The position numbers and the translations under genes were made by a program. The notes below the pieces were generated by a model. The model saw only the letters and a program-made list of their open reading frames with translations. It did not search any database and had not been told where the DNA came from. 64,000 nucleotides of DNA from Enterobacter sp. 638 (GTDB lineage: Bacteria > Pseudomonadota > Gammaproteobacteria > Enterobacterales > Enterobacteriaceae). The stretch spans positions 2,170,001-2,234,000 of the forward strand of contig NC_009436.1 of the NCBI RefSeq assembly GCF_000016325.1, in the 5' to 3' direction. Shown one piece after another: positions 28,475 through 39,099 of this stretch. Position 1 is the stretch's first letter; the number at the start of each line of letters is the position of its first letter.

Positions 28475-29356
28475 TTATTCCTCATTCATGGTAGATATAA
28501 AACGCTTCACTGTGTGCGAACGTTCAAACCGCCGCCAGCAAAGGGCGATATCAGTATAGATCTCAGGTGAGGTCAACGCATGATAGGTGACATTCGGATG
28601 TGAAATGGCTGCCATCGATTCCGGCACCATGGCAAACCCACAGCCGGCGGCCACCATACTTATGGAAGAGGAAAGCTGTGACGACTGCAACATATTCTGC
28701 ATATCAATTCCGGCTCGCTCGCAGCAACCGTAAACGCTGTCGTACAAGCACGGAGCAATCTCCTGCGGGAATAACACCACCGGCGTATCCCGCAACTGCT
28801 CCAGGGCTACTTCACCACTTTCTGCAAGCGGATGGTTGCGATGTAACGCGACCATCATTTGTTCTCGGTCGAGGACTTTCACTTCAAACGCCTTGCTGCT
28901 CTCGCACGGTAGACGCACAAAGGCGATATCCAGTTCACCTTCCGCCAGCATTGTAGTCAGGGACGACATATTGGCCTCCACCTGGTAAACACGCACAGCC
29001 ATATTCTGTTTCTGATATTTTCGGATAAGCGCGAATATTTTGGGGTGAAAGGCGTCCGAACTGGTGATTCCGATCGACAGACTGCCGTTTAGCCCACGCG
29101 CGATACCCCGGGCTTTTTCCAGCGCGGCATCGCTCAGCGCCAGGATTTTACAGGCGTCTTCATAAAAGGCTTCTCCCGCCTCGGTTAGCTCCACACCTCG
29201 TGTCAGGCGCCTGAACAACGGCGTGCCAACTTCATCCTCAAGCCGTTTGATCTGCTGACTCAGAGGAGGCTGAGAAATACCCAGCGCTTTGGCTGCCTTG
29301 GTGAAGTGTCGCTCACGTGCAACGGCGACAAAATACCGCAGATAACGAAGTTCCAT
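28475..29356 (-). CDS. budR: BudR, LysR-type regulator of the bud operon
   Basis: A 293-residue LysR-type regulator with an N-terminal winged helix-turn-helix (MELRYLRYFVAVARERHFTK AAK) and an effector domain. It is divergent from budABC with a 105-bp gap, which is the arrangement known for BudR in Klebsiella terrigena, where it activates bud genes in response to acetate, low pH and oxygen limitation through FNR. The identity relies on the family plus this context. Confidence 0.88.
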   Translation of the reverse strand: MELRYLRYFVAVARERHFTKAAKALGISQPPLSQQIKRLEDEVGTPLFRRLTRGVELTEAGEAFYEDACKILALSDAALEKARGIARGLNGSLSIGITSSDAFHPKIFALIRKYQKQNMAVRVYQVEANMSSLTTMLAEGELDIAFVRLPCESSKAFEVKVLDREQMMVALHRNHPLAESGEVALEQLRDTPVVLFPQEIAPCLYDSVYGCCERAGIDMQNMLQSSQLSSSISMVAAGCGFAMVPESMAAISHPNVTYHALTSPEIYTDIALCWRRFERSHTVKRFISTMNEE

Positions 29357-29461
29357 ATCTAAAACGTCTCAAACCAGCATGGGATCTATATTGGAACTCT
29401 CAGCTGAATCGGGTCAACATTTATTTAACCTTTCTAAATAAAGTTGAAGAGGACGAATACG

Positions 29462-30241
29462 ATGTTGCATTCATCTGCATGCGACTGTGAAGCCAGTTTG
29501 TGCGAGACCCTGCGCGGGTTTTCCGCCCAACATCCTGACAGCGTGATCTACCAGACATCGCTAATGAGCGCTCTGCTGAGCGGCGTGTACGAAGGGGAAA
29601 CCACCATCGCCGGGCTGCTGGCACACGGCGATTTTGGTCTGGGCACGTTCAATGAGCTGGACGGCGAAATGATTGCCTTCAGCAGCCAGGTATATCAATT
29701 GCGCGCCGACGGCAGCGCCCGAGCCGCCAAACTCGAGCAGAAAACACCTTTCGCAGTAATGACCTGGTTCCAGCCTCAATACCGTAAAACCTTCGATGCG
29801 CCGGTGAATCGCCAGCAAGTCCATGAGGTGATCGACCAGCAAATCCCCTCAGATAACCTGTTCTGTGCCTTACGTATTGACGGGCGTTTTCGCCATGCAC
29901 ACACCCGAACCGTTCCGCGACAGACGCCGCCATACCGGGCGATGACCGATGTTCTGGACGACCAGCCGGTGTTTCGCTTCAACCACCGCGAAGGCGTGCT
30001 GGTCGGGTTCCGTACGCCGCAGCATATGCAGGGCATTAACGTGGCGGGTTATCACGAACATTTCATTACCGACGATCGTCAGGGTGGGGGGCATCTGCTC
30101 GACTACCAGTTAGAAAATGGTGTGCTGACCTTTGGTGAAATTCACAAGCTGATGATTGATCTGCCTGCCGACAGCGCTTTTTTACAGGCTGATCTCCACC
30201 CCAGCAATCTGGATGCAGCGATCCGTTCCGTAGAAAACTAA
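29462..30241 (+). CDS. budA: Alpha-acetolactate decarboxylase
   Basis: A 259-residue enzyme that converts alpha-acetolactate to acetoin. The zinc ligands are visible in the C-terminal half at [16 protein letters not shown] (H198, H200, H211), and the protein matches enterobacterial BudA throughout ([27 protein letters not shown]). The ATG at 29462 is preceded by AGAGGA; an in-frame TTG at 29444 is rejected. It is the first gene of budABC and is divergent from budR. Confidence 0.96.
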   Translation: MLHSSACDCEASLCETLRGFSAQHPDSVIYQTSLMSALLSGVYEGETTIAGLLAHGDFGLGTFNELDGEMIAFSSQVYQLRADGSARAAKLEQKTPFAVMTWFQPQYRKTFDAPVNRQQVHEVIDQQIPSDNLFCALRIDGRFRHAHTRTVPRQTPPYRAMTDVLDDQPVFRFNHREGVLVGFRTPQHMQGINVAGYHEHFITDDRQGGGHLLDYQLENGVLTFGEIHKLMIDLPADSAFLQADLHPSNLDAAIRSVEN

Positions 30242-30254
30242 CAGGAGAACCACC

Positions 30255-32725
<2,471 letters not shown>

Positions 32726-32751
32726 GCGCTACTAAGTTCTGGTATAAGTTT

Positions 32752-32778
32752 GCCCCTGTAGATCTACAGGGGCCTTTT
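32752..32778 (+). terminator. Terminator of budABC
   Basis: Stem GCCCCTGTA (32752-32760)/TACAGGGGC (32765-32773) with a GATC loop, then CTTTT. Confidence 0.88.
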
Positions 32779-32826
32779 AATGACTGCTCAGTTAAGAACA
32801 CTCGTAAAGCCAGTATTCACCAGAAA

Positions 32827-32835
32827 ATGCGCACT
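32827..32835 (-). repeat. Inverted copy of the dif XerC-arm core
   Basis: ATGCGCACT is the exact reverse complement of AGTGCGCAT at the left end of dif (32844-32852), 8 bp away. Over the 11-bp XerC arm the inverted copy matches at nine positions. Confidence 0.8.
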
Positions 32836-32843
32836 AATATGTC

Positions 32844-32871
32844 AGTGCGCATAATGTATATTATGTTAAAT
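32844..32871 (+). other. dif, chromosome dimer resolution site
   Basis: Left arm AGTGCGCATAA (XerC, 32844-32854), 6-bp centre TGTATA (32855-32860), right arm TTATGTTAAAT (XerD, 32861-32871). From memory, 27 of 28 bases equal E. coli dif, differing only at the first base, where gamma-proteobacterial sites vary. Here XerC and XerD, activated by FtsK, resolve chromosome dimers. Its neighbours, hipBA and the tam/uxaB region, also flank dif in E. coli. Confidence 0.97.
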
Positions 32872-33117
32872 GCTATATCTACAAACCAACTATTGAACCT
32901 GGCTCTATCTTTATCACTAGCTGAACCACCTAACCTAATGATTTACATGACTAAACCCAATAATTCTTGCGCTACGTGAATTCTGTGATTTTACCAGTAC
33001 ACTGATGAGCCAGATTTCACGCAGGCAATCCTGAAATACAGGGATAATTTGCCGATACGCGCGCTTTCTTGTACCCTTCCCTTGCACTTCCATCACCACA
33101 ATCAGAACTGGATTTAT

Positions 33118-33405
33118 ATGGCCGATCATCTTTCTAAAGACCCGTTGCATGGCATCACGCTTGAAATGCAAATCAATGCACTCGTCGCTCATTACGGCTG
33201 GGATAAACTCGGCAAACTGGTCAACATCAATTGTTTTAAAAGTGACCCTAGCGTCAAATCCAGTCTGAAGTTCCTCCGCCGCACGCCCTGGGCGCGTGCT
33301 GAAGTTGAAGCGCTGTATCTCGATTCCCGGGAAGATTTTGCATCTGATAACGATGACGATCATAACGATGACCCCTGGGCCAACAGTCGAATGAAAAAGA
33401 GCTGA
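33118..33405 (+). CDS. VF530-type (DUF2132) small DNA-binding protein
   Basis: A 95-residue protein of the VF530 family, whose Vibrio prototype has a DNA-binding-like fold. The family core reads [19 protein letters not shown], then [20 protein letters not shown]. The C-terminal 25 residues are rich in Asp and are probably disordered. No precise role is known. I chose the ATG at 33118, which begins the conserved part. It ends 6 bp before digH and may be cotranscribed with it. It is the first gene to the right of dif. Confidence 0.8.
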   Translation: MADHLSKDPLHGITLEMQINALVAHYGWDKLGKLVNINCFKSDPSVKSSLKFLRRTPWARAEVEALYLDSREDFASDNDDDHNDDPWANSRMKKS

Positions 33406-33411
33406 TCCGAA

Positions 33412-34719
33412 ATGCCAAAAAACGTGAAACGTGCCGGCGCGCTCATCGCCGTTGCGCTGTTGCTTGCCAGTTGTTCGTCCAAACCGCCCGTCTCTTTAGT
33501 GACGCCTCTTCCACCGGTGGCAAAACATCCTTTGACGGTTAAGTCTTCCAGGGATTCAGGACCCATGCGCGGCGTTTGGCTTGCAACCGTTTCTCGTCTC
33601 GACTGGCCACCCGTGTCATCCGTGAATATTAGCAATCCGACTACGCGCAACGTTGTGCAGAAAAAAGCGCTGACCGATAAGCTCGATAAATTGCAGAGTC
33701 TGGGAATTAACACTGTGTTTTTCCAGGTTAAACCGGACGGGTCTGCATTGTGGCCATCGCAGATATTGCCGTGGTCGGACACATTGACCGGGAAAATGGG
33801 TCAAGACCCTGGCTACGATCCGCTGCAATTTATGTTGGACGAAGCGCACAAGCGTGGCATGAAAGTTCACGCGTGGTTTAATCCTTATCGCGTGACGGTC
33901 AATACCAAACCTGGAACGGTTGCAGAACTTAATCGCTCTATTTCGCTTAATCCCGCCAGCGTATATGTTCTTCATCGCGACTGGATTCGTACGGCCAGCG
34001 ATCGTTTCGTTCTCGACCCAGGTATTCCCGAAGCCAGAGACTGGATCACCAGTATTGTGGCCGAAGTCGTCTCCCGTTACCCCGTAGACGGCGTACAGTT
34101 TGATGACTACTTCTATGCTGAGACGCCGGGTTCAACGCTGAATGATAGCCTTACGTATCAGAAATATGGCAGCGGGTTCAATTCTAAAGCGGACTGGCGA
34201 CGGAACAACACCCAACAGCTTATTGAGCAAGTTTCGCGTACGATTAAGCAGTTAAATCCTAACGTTGAATTTGGCGTAAGCCCCGCTGGCGTCTGGCGGA
34301 ATCGTTCACATGATCCTTTAGGATCGGAAACGTCCGGTGCGGCGGCCTACGATGAAGCCTTTGCGGATACCCGTCTATGGGTACAAAAAGGGTTGCTGGA
34401 TTACATTGCCCCTCAGGTTTATTGGCCTTTTTCTCGCAAAGCGGCTCGCTACGATGTCCTGGCAAAATGGTGGGCGGACGTCGTAAAACCGACCAATACG
34501 CGACTGTATATTGGTGTCGCGCTTTATAAAGTGGGTGAATCGTCGAAGAATGAGCCTGACTGGACCGTCAATGGCGGTGTGCCTGAGCTGAAAAAACAGC
34601 TCGATCTGAATGAATCAGTACCGCACATTGATGGCACGATTTTGTTCAGAGAAGACTATCTGAATCAGCCCCAGGCGCAGGAAGCGGTGAATTACCTGAG
34701 AACGCGCTGGGGCTCGTGA
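33412..34719 (+). CDS. digH: DigH, divisome glycosyl hydrolase-like lipoprotein
   Basis: A 435-residue protein close to E. coli YddW/DigH. It has a lipoprotein signal with lipobox LLASC (Cys21), then a GHL10-type glycosidase domain (MRGVWLATVSRLDWPP, VDGVQFDDYFYAE with the acidic pair). In E. coli DigH sits in the outer membrane at the division site and cleaves denuded peptidoglycan glycans left by amidases. It converges on dsbG with a 12-bp gap. Confidence 0.92.
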   Translation: MPKNVKRAGALIAVALLLASCSSKPPVSLVTPLPPVAKHPLTVKSSRDSGPMRGVWLATVSRLDWPPVSSVNISNPTTRNVVQKKALTDKLDKLQSLGINTVFFQVKPDGSALWPSQILPWSDTLTGKMGQDPGYDPLQFMLDEAHKRGMKVHAWFNPYRVTVNTKPGTVAELNRSISLNPASVYVLHRDWIRTASDRFVLDPGIPEARDWITSIVAEVVSRYPVDGVQFDDYFYAETPGSTLNDSLTYQKYGSGFNSKADWRRNNTQQLIEQVSRTIKQLNPNVEFGVSPAGVWRNRSHDPLGSETSGAAAYDEAFADTRLWVQKGLLDYIAPQVYWPFSRKAARYDVLAKWWADVVKPTNTRLYIGVALYKVGESSKNEPDWTVNGGVPELKKQLDLNESVPHIDGTILFREDYLNQPQAQEAVNYLRTRWGS

Positions 34720-34731
34720 AGAATAAAAGGT

Positions 34732-35493
34732 CTATTCCGGTTTCGGTCCGAACATATCCAGAAGCTGTTTCTGGTCCGGCATGCCAACCACCTGCTGAAG
34801 CTCATTTTTATCATTCATATAATAAATCGCTGGCGTCGCACTGGCGCCCAGATCGTCCATCAGCTTCTGATGTTGCTGAAGCTGATTAAAGGTTTCTCGC
34901 GACGTGCTGCCCTCATATTTCGGCAGTATTTTTCCACCCGATAATTCGTATGCTTTCCAGGCTGAAACGGGGTCGGCGGCATTCAGTATCGCCGTCGCGT
35001 TCGCGCCACTTTTTGGGTTTAAAAAATCCACCAGCAGCGTATTTAATTGCACCTTCCCTGCTTTCACCCACGGCTGCGCTTCGGCCCAAAATGTCTTACA
35101 GTAAGGACAGAAAGGATCGGCAAAGACAAACACTTTTCTCGAGGCGGTATCCGCGCCCTCTTTCAGCGGCTGTGTTTTATTGAGTGTCTGCCACATTTCT
35201 CGTCCGAGCGGGATATAGATTTCCTTCTGGAAATATTCCTCGCTGATATTTTTCCCTTTATCGTCATACAGATAACCAGAAATAACATGTTTACCGTCTG
35301 GCGTAAGAAACAGCGTAACGCCCATATCCTGATATTGACCTATCCAGCTTTTAACTCCGCCGGGAGCATCAATTTCTTTAATGTTTTTAATATCCTGCTG
35401 CTCGCCAAAATGCTTCACGACGGCAGGAATATCACCGGCAGCAAAGCTCAATGCGGGTAAAAAAAGTACGATAAAATAAAGGCAATGTTTCAT
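34732..35493 (-). CDS. dsbG: DsbG-like periplasmic disulfide isomerase/reductase
   Basis: A 253-residue exported thioredoxin-fold protein. It has a signal peptide (cleavage near SFA/AG), an N-terminal dimerisation domain, and the active site FADPFCPYCK (C129, C132). The cis-proline loop ATPAIYYM starts with Thr, a DsbG trait rather than DsbC. In E. coli DsbG protects single cysteines from sulfenylation and is kept reduced by DsbD. It lies far from the E. coli dsbG locus, so it could be a paralogue; the symbol denotes the family. Confidence 0.82.
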   Translation of the reverse strand: MKHCLYFIVLFLPALSFAAGDIPAVVKHFGEQQDIKNIKEIDAPGGVKSWIGQYQDMGVTLFLTPDGKHVISGYLYDDKGKNISEEYFQKEIYIPLGREMWQTLNKTQPLKEGADTASRKVFVFADPFCPYCKTFWAEAQPWVKAGKVQLNTLLVDFLNPKSGANATAILNAADPVSAWKAYELSGGKILPKYEGSTSRETFNQLQQHQKLMDDLGASATPAIYYMNDKNELQQVVGMPDQKQLLDMFGPKPE

Positions 35494-35533
35494 TTTTCTT
35501 TCCGGATAATATCGAATATGTGCGGCAGAATAA

Positions 35534-36754
35534 TTAATGCGAATCGGTTAATTGCGGCCAGTAAATATCGCCAACGCCATTCAATTGCGGCCGGGCGAAT
35601 AAGAATCCCTGGAAACGTTTTATTCCGGCAGATTCCAGCCAGCACCACTCGTCAATTTGCTCGATCCCTTCCGCCACAAGCGTAATCTCCATATCGGTAC
35701 AGCAGCTGATAATGGATTTCACAATCGCCTGCTTTGGACCGCTACGATGGATATTAGTGATAATCTCGCGGTCGATTTTAATCTTGTCCGGTTGGAATTT
35801 CGTGAGAAGCGATAATCCGGCATAACCCGAACCAAAGTCATCAATCGCCAGACCAATTCCCGCCGCACGGAGCTGTTTGATGGCACTATTGAACTGGTTG
35901 AAGCCAGAAATCATCTCATTTTCAGTGACTTCGACCACGACCTGTTCCGGTAAAAGATGGTGTTTTGCGATGCTTTCCACTAAAAACTCGACCGCGCCGG
36001 GTACATTTACCAGCGACATTGGCAGTAAATTAATGGCAATTTTATGATCGCCGATACCGATTTTATCAGCCAGCGCGAAGGCATAGGCTTTCGTTTGCAG
36101 GTCGATTTCGTAAATACGGTCCGGGTCCAGGGCATTAAAAAAATGTTCAGGACTGCCGCCATCATTGCCACGGATCAGGGCTTCGAGAGATGTGATTTTG
36201 CCTTCTGAGGGATCGACAATCGGCTGGAAGGCAAACTGGCAAATCTGGTTGCTTATCAGCCCTTCAACACCGTCACCAAAAGGCGCGTGTTCGCGCTCAA
36301 GTTTCCAGTTATTGGGGCAATAAACTTTTCTGCTTCCCGATTTTTTACCTTGAGTAATAAAGGTCCGAATAAATTTAAATACCCGGTCGTCTGAAGTCAG
36401 ATAACTGTCGAGTTTGCTATAGCGCAATACCGATGCAAGTACCGATTTTTGGCTTTCTACCTGCAGATCAAATAATACCATTCCGACGTTATCAAACCGT
36501 CTTCTTGGCCCATAATCGCGCAGAAGCTCTACGACACACTGGTGCCGTTTGTCTCCGCGAATTTTATGAAAAAGCTTAACGACACTCTCTTCCGTTCCTT
36601 CGAGGATCTGCAGAAAGTCCGTGCCGTTAAACAGCAAAATGCCGGTAATATTCAGCCCTGCATTGCGTAGCTTTGCCTGCTCGACAAGTGATGTCAGCGA
36701 GAATGGTTCACAGGATGAATTTAACTGGCTTCGATAAATGAGTGTAGTCAGCAC
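35534..36754 (-). CDS. BLUF-EAL blue-light c-di-GMP phosphodiesterase
   Basis: A 406-residue protein. An N-terminal BLUF domain (1-95) has the flavin-switch residues Y7 (LIYRS), N35 and Q49 (FLQILEG). A C-terminal EAL domain follows (about 165-400). E. coli BluF has the same layout but a degenerate EAL site and no phosphodiesterase activity. Here the catalytic set appears intact: EALIR (E191), N242, the acidic pair in AIDDFGSGYAGL (305-306), K326 and E362. It therefore looks more like Klebsiella BlrP1, a light-activated phosphodiesterase. The start is a GTG at 36754. Confidence 0.9.
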   Translation of the reverse strand: MLTTLIYRSQLNSSCEPFSLTSLVEQAKLRNAGLNITGILLFNGTDFLQILEGTEESVVKLFHKIRGDKRHQCVVELLRDYGPRRRFDNVGMVLFDLQVESQKSVLASVLRYSKLDSYLTSDDRVFKFIRTFITQGKKSGSRKVYCPNNWKLEREHAPFGDGVEGLISNQICQFAFQPIVDPSEGKITSLEALIRGNDGGSPEHFFNALDPDRIYEIDLQTKAYAFALADKIGIGDHKIAINLLPMSLVNVPGAVEFLVESIAKHHLLPEQVVVEVTENEMISGFNQFNSAIKQLRAAGIGLAIDDFGSGYAGLSLLTKFQPDKIKIDREIITNIHRSGPKQAIVKSIISCCTDMEITLVAEGIEQIDEWCWLESAGIKRFQGFLFARPQLNGVGDIYWPQLTDSH

Positions 36755-36895
36755 AGTAATAAGTCCCGTTTTGATAAATGCGCTTATAAGCGATTGTTTA
36801 TCATAATTTATAGCTCAGGACTAATGATATTACCGGAATGTGACTTTTTCAGATTTTCCGTGGTTTATATAAGTTACGAAAATGTATACAGTATT

Positions 36896-38203
36896 TTATT
36901 CTGAACCTATTAGCCTTTCCGCTTGTTTCGCCATACCGTTAAAAATCGCTTCGCTGATATGTGTCGGGAAATCAACCGGTAACGACTCACGCACCCGCTC
37001 GATAACCTCATTTGTCATACCGCCCATTTCAACCATCATCTTTTTCGCGCGCGTAGCAGAAAAACCAACACGCTCGGCCGTGGCCGGGAAATGACGTGGT
37101 TGAATTTGAGCCCAGTGGTATTGCCGGTTTTTGCCCTGCAGCGCCATGGCCATTTTCGCTTTTTGCGCAGAAATACCCTTTGGCCCGAAGATGGGATAGG
37201 CCGACAAAATATCGTAAAGCGGCGTCATCACGTAAGCCGAATCGGGTTCGATAAACACACTGTAATTTTTTGCATGCCCATCGATCGCGCCTATCAGCCA
37301 GTAAAATATCTGCGTGCGGAAAAACGTTTCGCGATCCTGGTTTGAACGGCGCGATCCCAGCAGCAAGGTCATGATGTCGGCGATGCCTGGCCCGCCGTGA
37401 GATTCATACTTTAGCGCAGGTGAATAGCCGAGAGCCTGACACATATCTTCTTGCGGGAGGCGCATTAGCCACTTTCCGTCTCGAGACCATTTACGATCAA
37501 AACGCTCGACAATCAGCACTTTCTTGTCGGCATATGTCGCTAACGTGGCCTCCGCTACCGCAAAACCGAACTCACGCGCAAGACGTAAACACAGCCACTC
37601 ATTCTCACAGCTTTCACTCAGATCAATATTGTTCTGTTCAATTTTGCCGATGGGCAGTTTGAAAATATGACTGGTTGGCGTGCTGCCGGTGGGCCGTTGC
37701 CAGCAATCCTGATGCCAGAGCAGCGCCGTTTTTTCTTGCGCACCGGCAATGGAGATCCTGAAGTCCTGGTCGTCGGTCATCCCTAACGGCGCATTACGAT
37801 ACCCTTCCAGCAGGGCCGCAATCTCGTTATCCGAAAGCGGCGTGGCGTGCATGTGCGTCACCGGCGGTATTTCACTGTTTTCCGGGTAGAGCTGGATTGC
37901 GCCTACACAGTCGCGGCCAACGCTTGCCAGTAAATCAAAAGGATGGTCAGTAGGGATTTTAAAGCGCGTTTGCATGCGCGAGATAATCGCCTGCGAATCA
38001 GGCAGCAGATTGCTAAAGAAGTTATACACAGCCTCGCCTTCCTGACGACGCGGCGTTAACGGTAGCGACTGCGAAATCACGCGCGCGCCCGGCGTGTCGA
38101 GCCATGTCTGCGCATAGCGCCAGGACATCGCCCCTTTGCCGTTACGATACAGCGTGCCGACAACGGTTCCGTTCATCGCAACGGTCAGTTTACTGGTTTT
38201 CAT
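36896..38203 (-). CDS. hipA: HipA, toxin serine kinase
   Basis: A 435-residue HipA-type kinase toxin. The self-phosphorylated serine is in FRISIAGAQEKTALL (S151, equal to Ser150 of E. coli), the catalytic aspartate in GAIDGHAKNYSVF (D308), and the metal-binding aspartate in LYDILSAYP (D331). HipA phosphorylates glutamyl-tRNA synthetase, raises ppGpp and causes persistence. No truncation is seen. Its ATG directly follows the hipB TAA, so translation is coupled. Next to dif, as in E. coli. Confidence 0.94.
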   Translation of the reverse strand: MKTSKLTVAMNGTVVGTLYRNGKGAMSWRYAQTWLDTPGARVISQSLPLTPRRQEGEAVYNFFSNLLPDSQAIISRMQTRFKIPTDHPFDLLASVGRDCVGAIQLYPENSEIPPVTHMHATPLSDNEIAALLEGYRNAPLGMTDDQDFRISIAGAQEKTALLWHQDCWQRPTGSTPTSHIFKLPIGKIEQNNIDLSESCENEWLCLRLAREFGFAVAEATLATYADKKVLIVERFDRKWSRDGKWLMRLPQEDMCQALGYSPALKYESHGGPGIADIMTLLLGSRRSNQDRETFFRTQIFYWLIGAIDGHAKNYSVFIEPDSAYVMTPLYDILSAYPIFGPKGISAQKAKMAMALQGKNRQYHWAQIQPRHFPATAERVGFSATRAKKMMVEMGGMTNEVIERVRESLPVDFPTHISEAIFNGMAKQAERLIGSE

Positions 38204-38455
38204 TTACCACTCCTGCGTCCAGCCGCTGTCCTTTTCTGACGCCTGGCCCCGGGGCACGACGTGCAGTTCCAAATCCAGTGCCGAAAGCAGACGAAACAAC
38301 GTCTCCAGCTTGCTGGTATCCGGGTTTTGTTCAAAGCCTGATACTGTGGTTTGCTTCATCCCCACGCGCTCGGCGGCTTCTGCTTGAGTCAGTTCCAGTG
38401 CTTTGCGCTGGTCTCGCATGGCATTGGCCAGCATGGTTGATGTGGTAATTTTCAT
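38204..38455 (-). CDS. hipB: HipB, antitoxin and repressor
   Basis: An 83-residue protein with a Cro/XRE helix-turn-helix (LTQAEAAERVGMKQTTVSGF, about 23-42), slightly shorter than E. coli HipB. The C-terminal tail ends in Trp (GWTQEW), like E. coli HipB, whose terminal Trp docks on HipA. It represses hipBA by binding TATCC-N8-GGATA, four copies of which lie directly upstream. Confidence 0.92.
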   Translation of the reverse strand: MKITTSTMLANAMRDQRKALELTQAEAAERVGMKQTTVSGFEQNPDTSKLETLFRLLSALDLELHVVPRGQASEKDSGWTQEW

Positions 38456-38468
38456 GTGCGCTCTCTTT

Positions 38469-38567
38469 TATCCCCGATCGCGGATAAAATTAAAATATCC
38501 CCTCTCGGGGATAAAAGCAAATTATACCCGCCAGGGGATATTTACGATTTATCCCCGTACGAGGATA
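38469..38567. promoter_or_regulatory. Four HipB operators
   Basis: TATCC-N8-GGATA occurs at 38469-38486, 38496-38513 and 38550-38567; a fourth copy at 38523-38540 has TATAC as its left half. The centres are exactly 27 bp apart. The last copy lies inside the 3' end of the convergent-side HxlR-type gene. The number and consensus are those of the E. coli hip operators. Confidence 0.92.
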
Positions 38568-39006
38568 TTCCGCTGATGCGCTGGAGCTGTTCGGGCGTCA
38601 GTACGTTGCCATTGCGATCCGTGACGCGCAGCCTGGCGACGGGTTGGTGTGCCGCATCCACTAAACGTGATACCGATTCACCTTCCTGGAACAGATGTTC
38701 TTCACCCCACTGGCGCAGGCTGACAATCAGGGGAAGCAGCGATTTGCCCTTCTCGGTCAGGTGATAGGCTTTATACGCGCCGCCTTCATTTGCCGGAGCC
38801 TGCGAGAAAATACCCGCCTCAAGCAGCATTTTTAGGCGCGCCGCCAGCACATTTTTCGCGACGCCGGTGCTTTTCTGGAAGTCACTAAACCGGCTCATGC
38901 CATCGAAAGCGTCACGAATAATCATCAGCATCCAGCGATCGCCCAGTAAATCGACGGTACGCGCTACCGGACAGGTTGTGGTTACAAACGTTTCTTCATG
39001 CGTCAT
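38542..39006 (-). CDS. HxlR-family transcriptional regulator
   Basis: A 154-residue winged-helix regulator with the HxlR core (CPVARTVDLLGDRWMLMIIRD, LAARLKMLLEAGIF, YHLTEKGKSLLPLI). The C-terminal 50 residues are longer than in minimal HxlR proteins. Effector unknown. It is divergent from an MFS gene, and the gap holds a 12-bp inverted repeat. Its 3' end contains one of the HipB operators. Confidence 0.86.
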   Translation of the reverse strand: MTHEETFVTTTCPVARTVDLLGDRWMLMIIRDAFDGMSRFSDFQKSTGVAKNVLAARLKMLLEAGIFSQAPANEGGAYKAYHLTEKGKSLLPLIVSLRQWGEEHLFQEGESVSRLVDAAHQPVARLRVTDRNGNVLTPEQLQRISGISSYGDKS

Positions 39007-39033
39007 AACAAATACTCGTCAAATCTAGTTGCA

Positions 39034-39073
39034 AATAAAAACCAGAATGGATAATGATCAACTGGTTTTTATT
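39034..39073. promoter_or_regulatory. Inverted repeat, probable HxlR-regulator operator
   Basis: AATAAAAACCAG (39034-39045) and CTGGTTTTTATT (39062-39073) are perfect inverted repeats with a 16-bp spacer. A partial third copy, AAAACCAG, lies at 39075-39082. They fill the gap between the divergent regulator and transporter genes. Confidence 0.7.
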
Positions 39074-39099
39074 TAAAACCAGATTAAAGGATAATGCAA

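Larger units (their letters stand above)
32779..33117. other. Gene-free interval holding dif
   Basis: About 340 bp, AT-rich, with no plausible gene. It carries the dif site and, at its right end, a KOPS octamer CCCTTCCC (33074-33081). A promoter for the downstream VF530-type gene should lie at its right end but no clear hexamers were seen. Confidence 0.7.
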
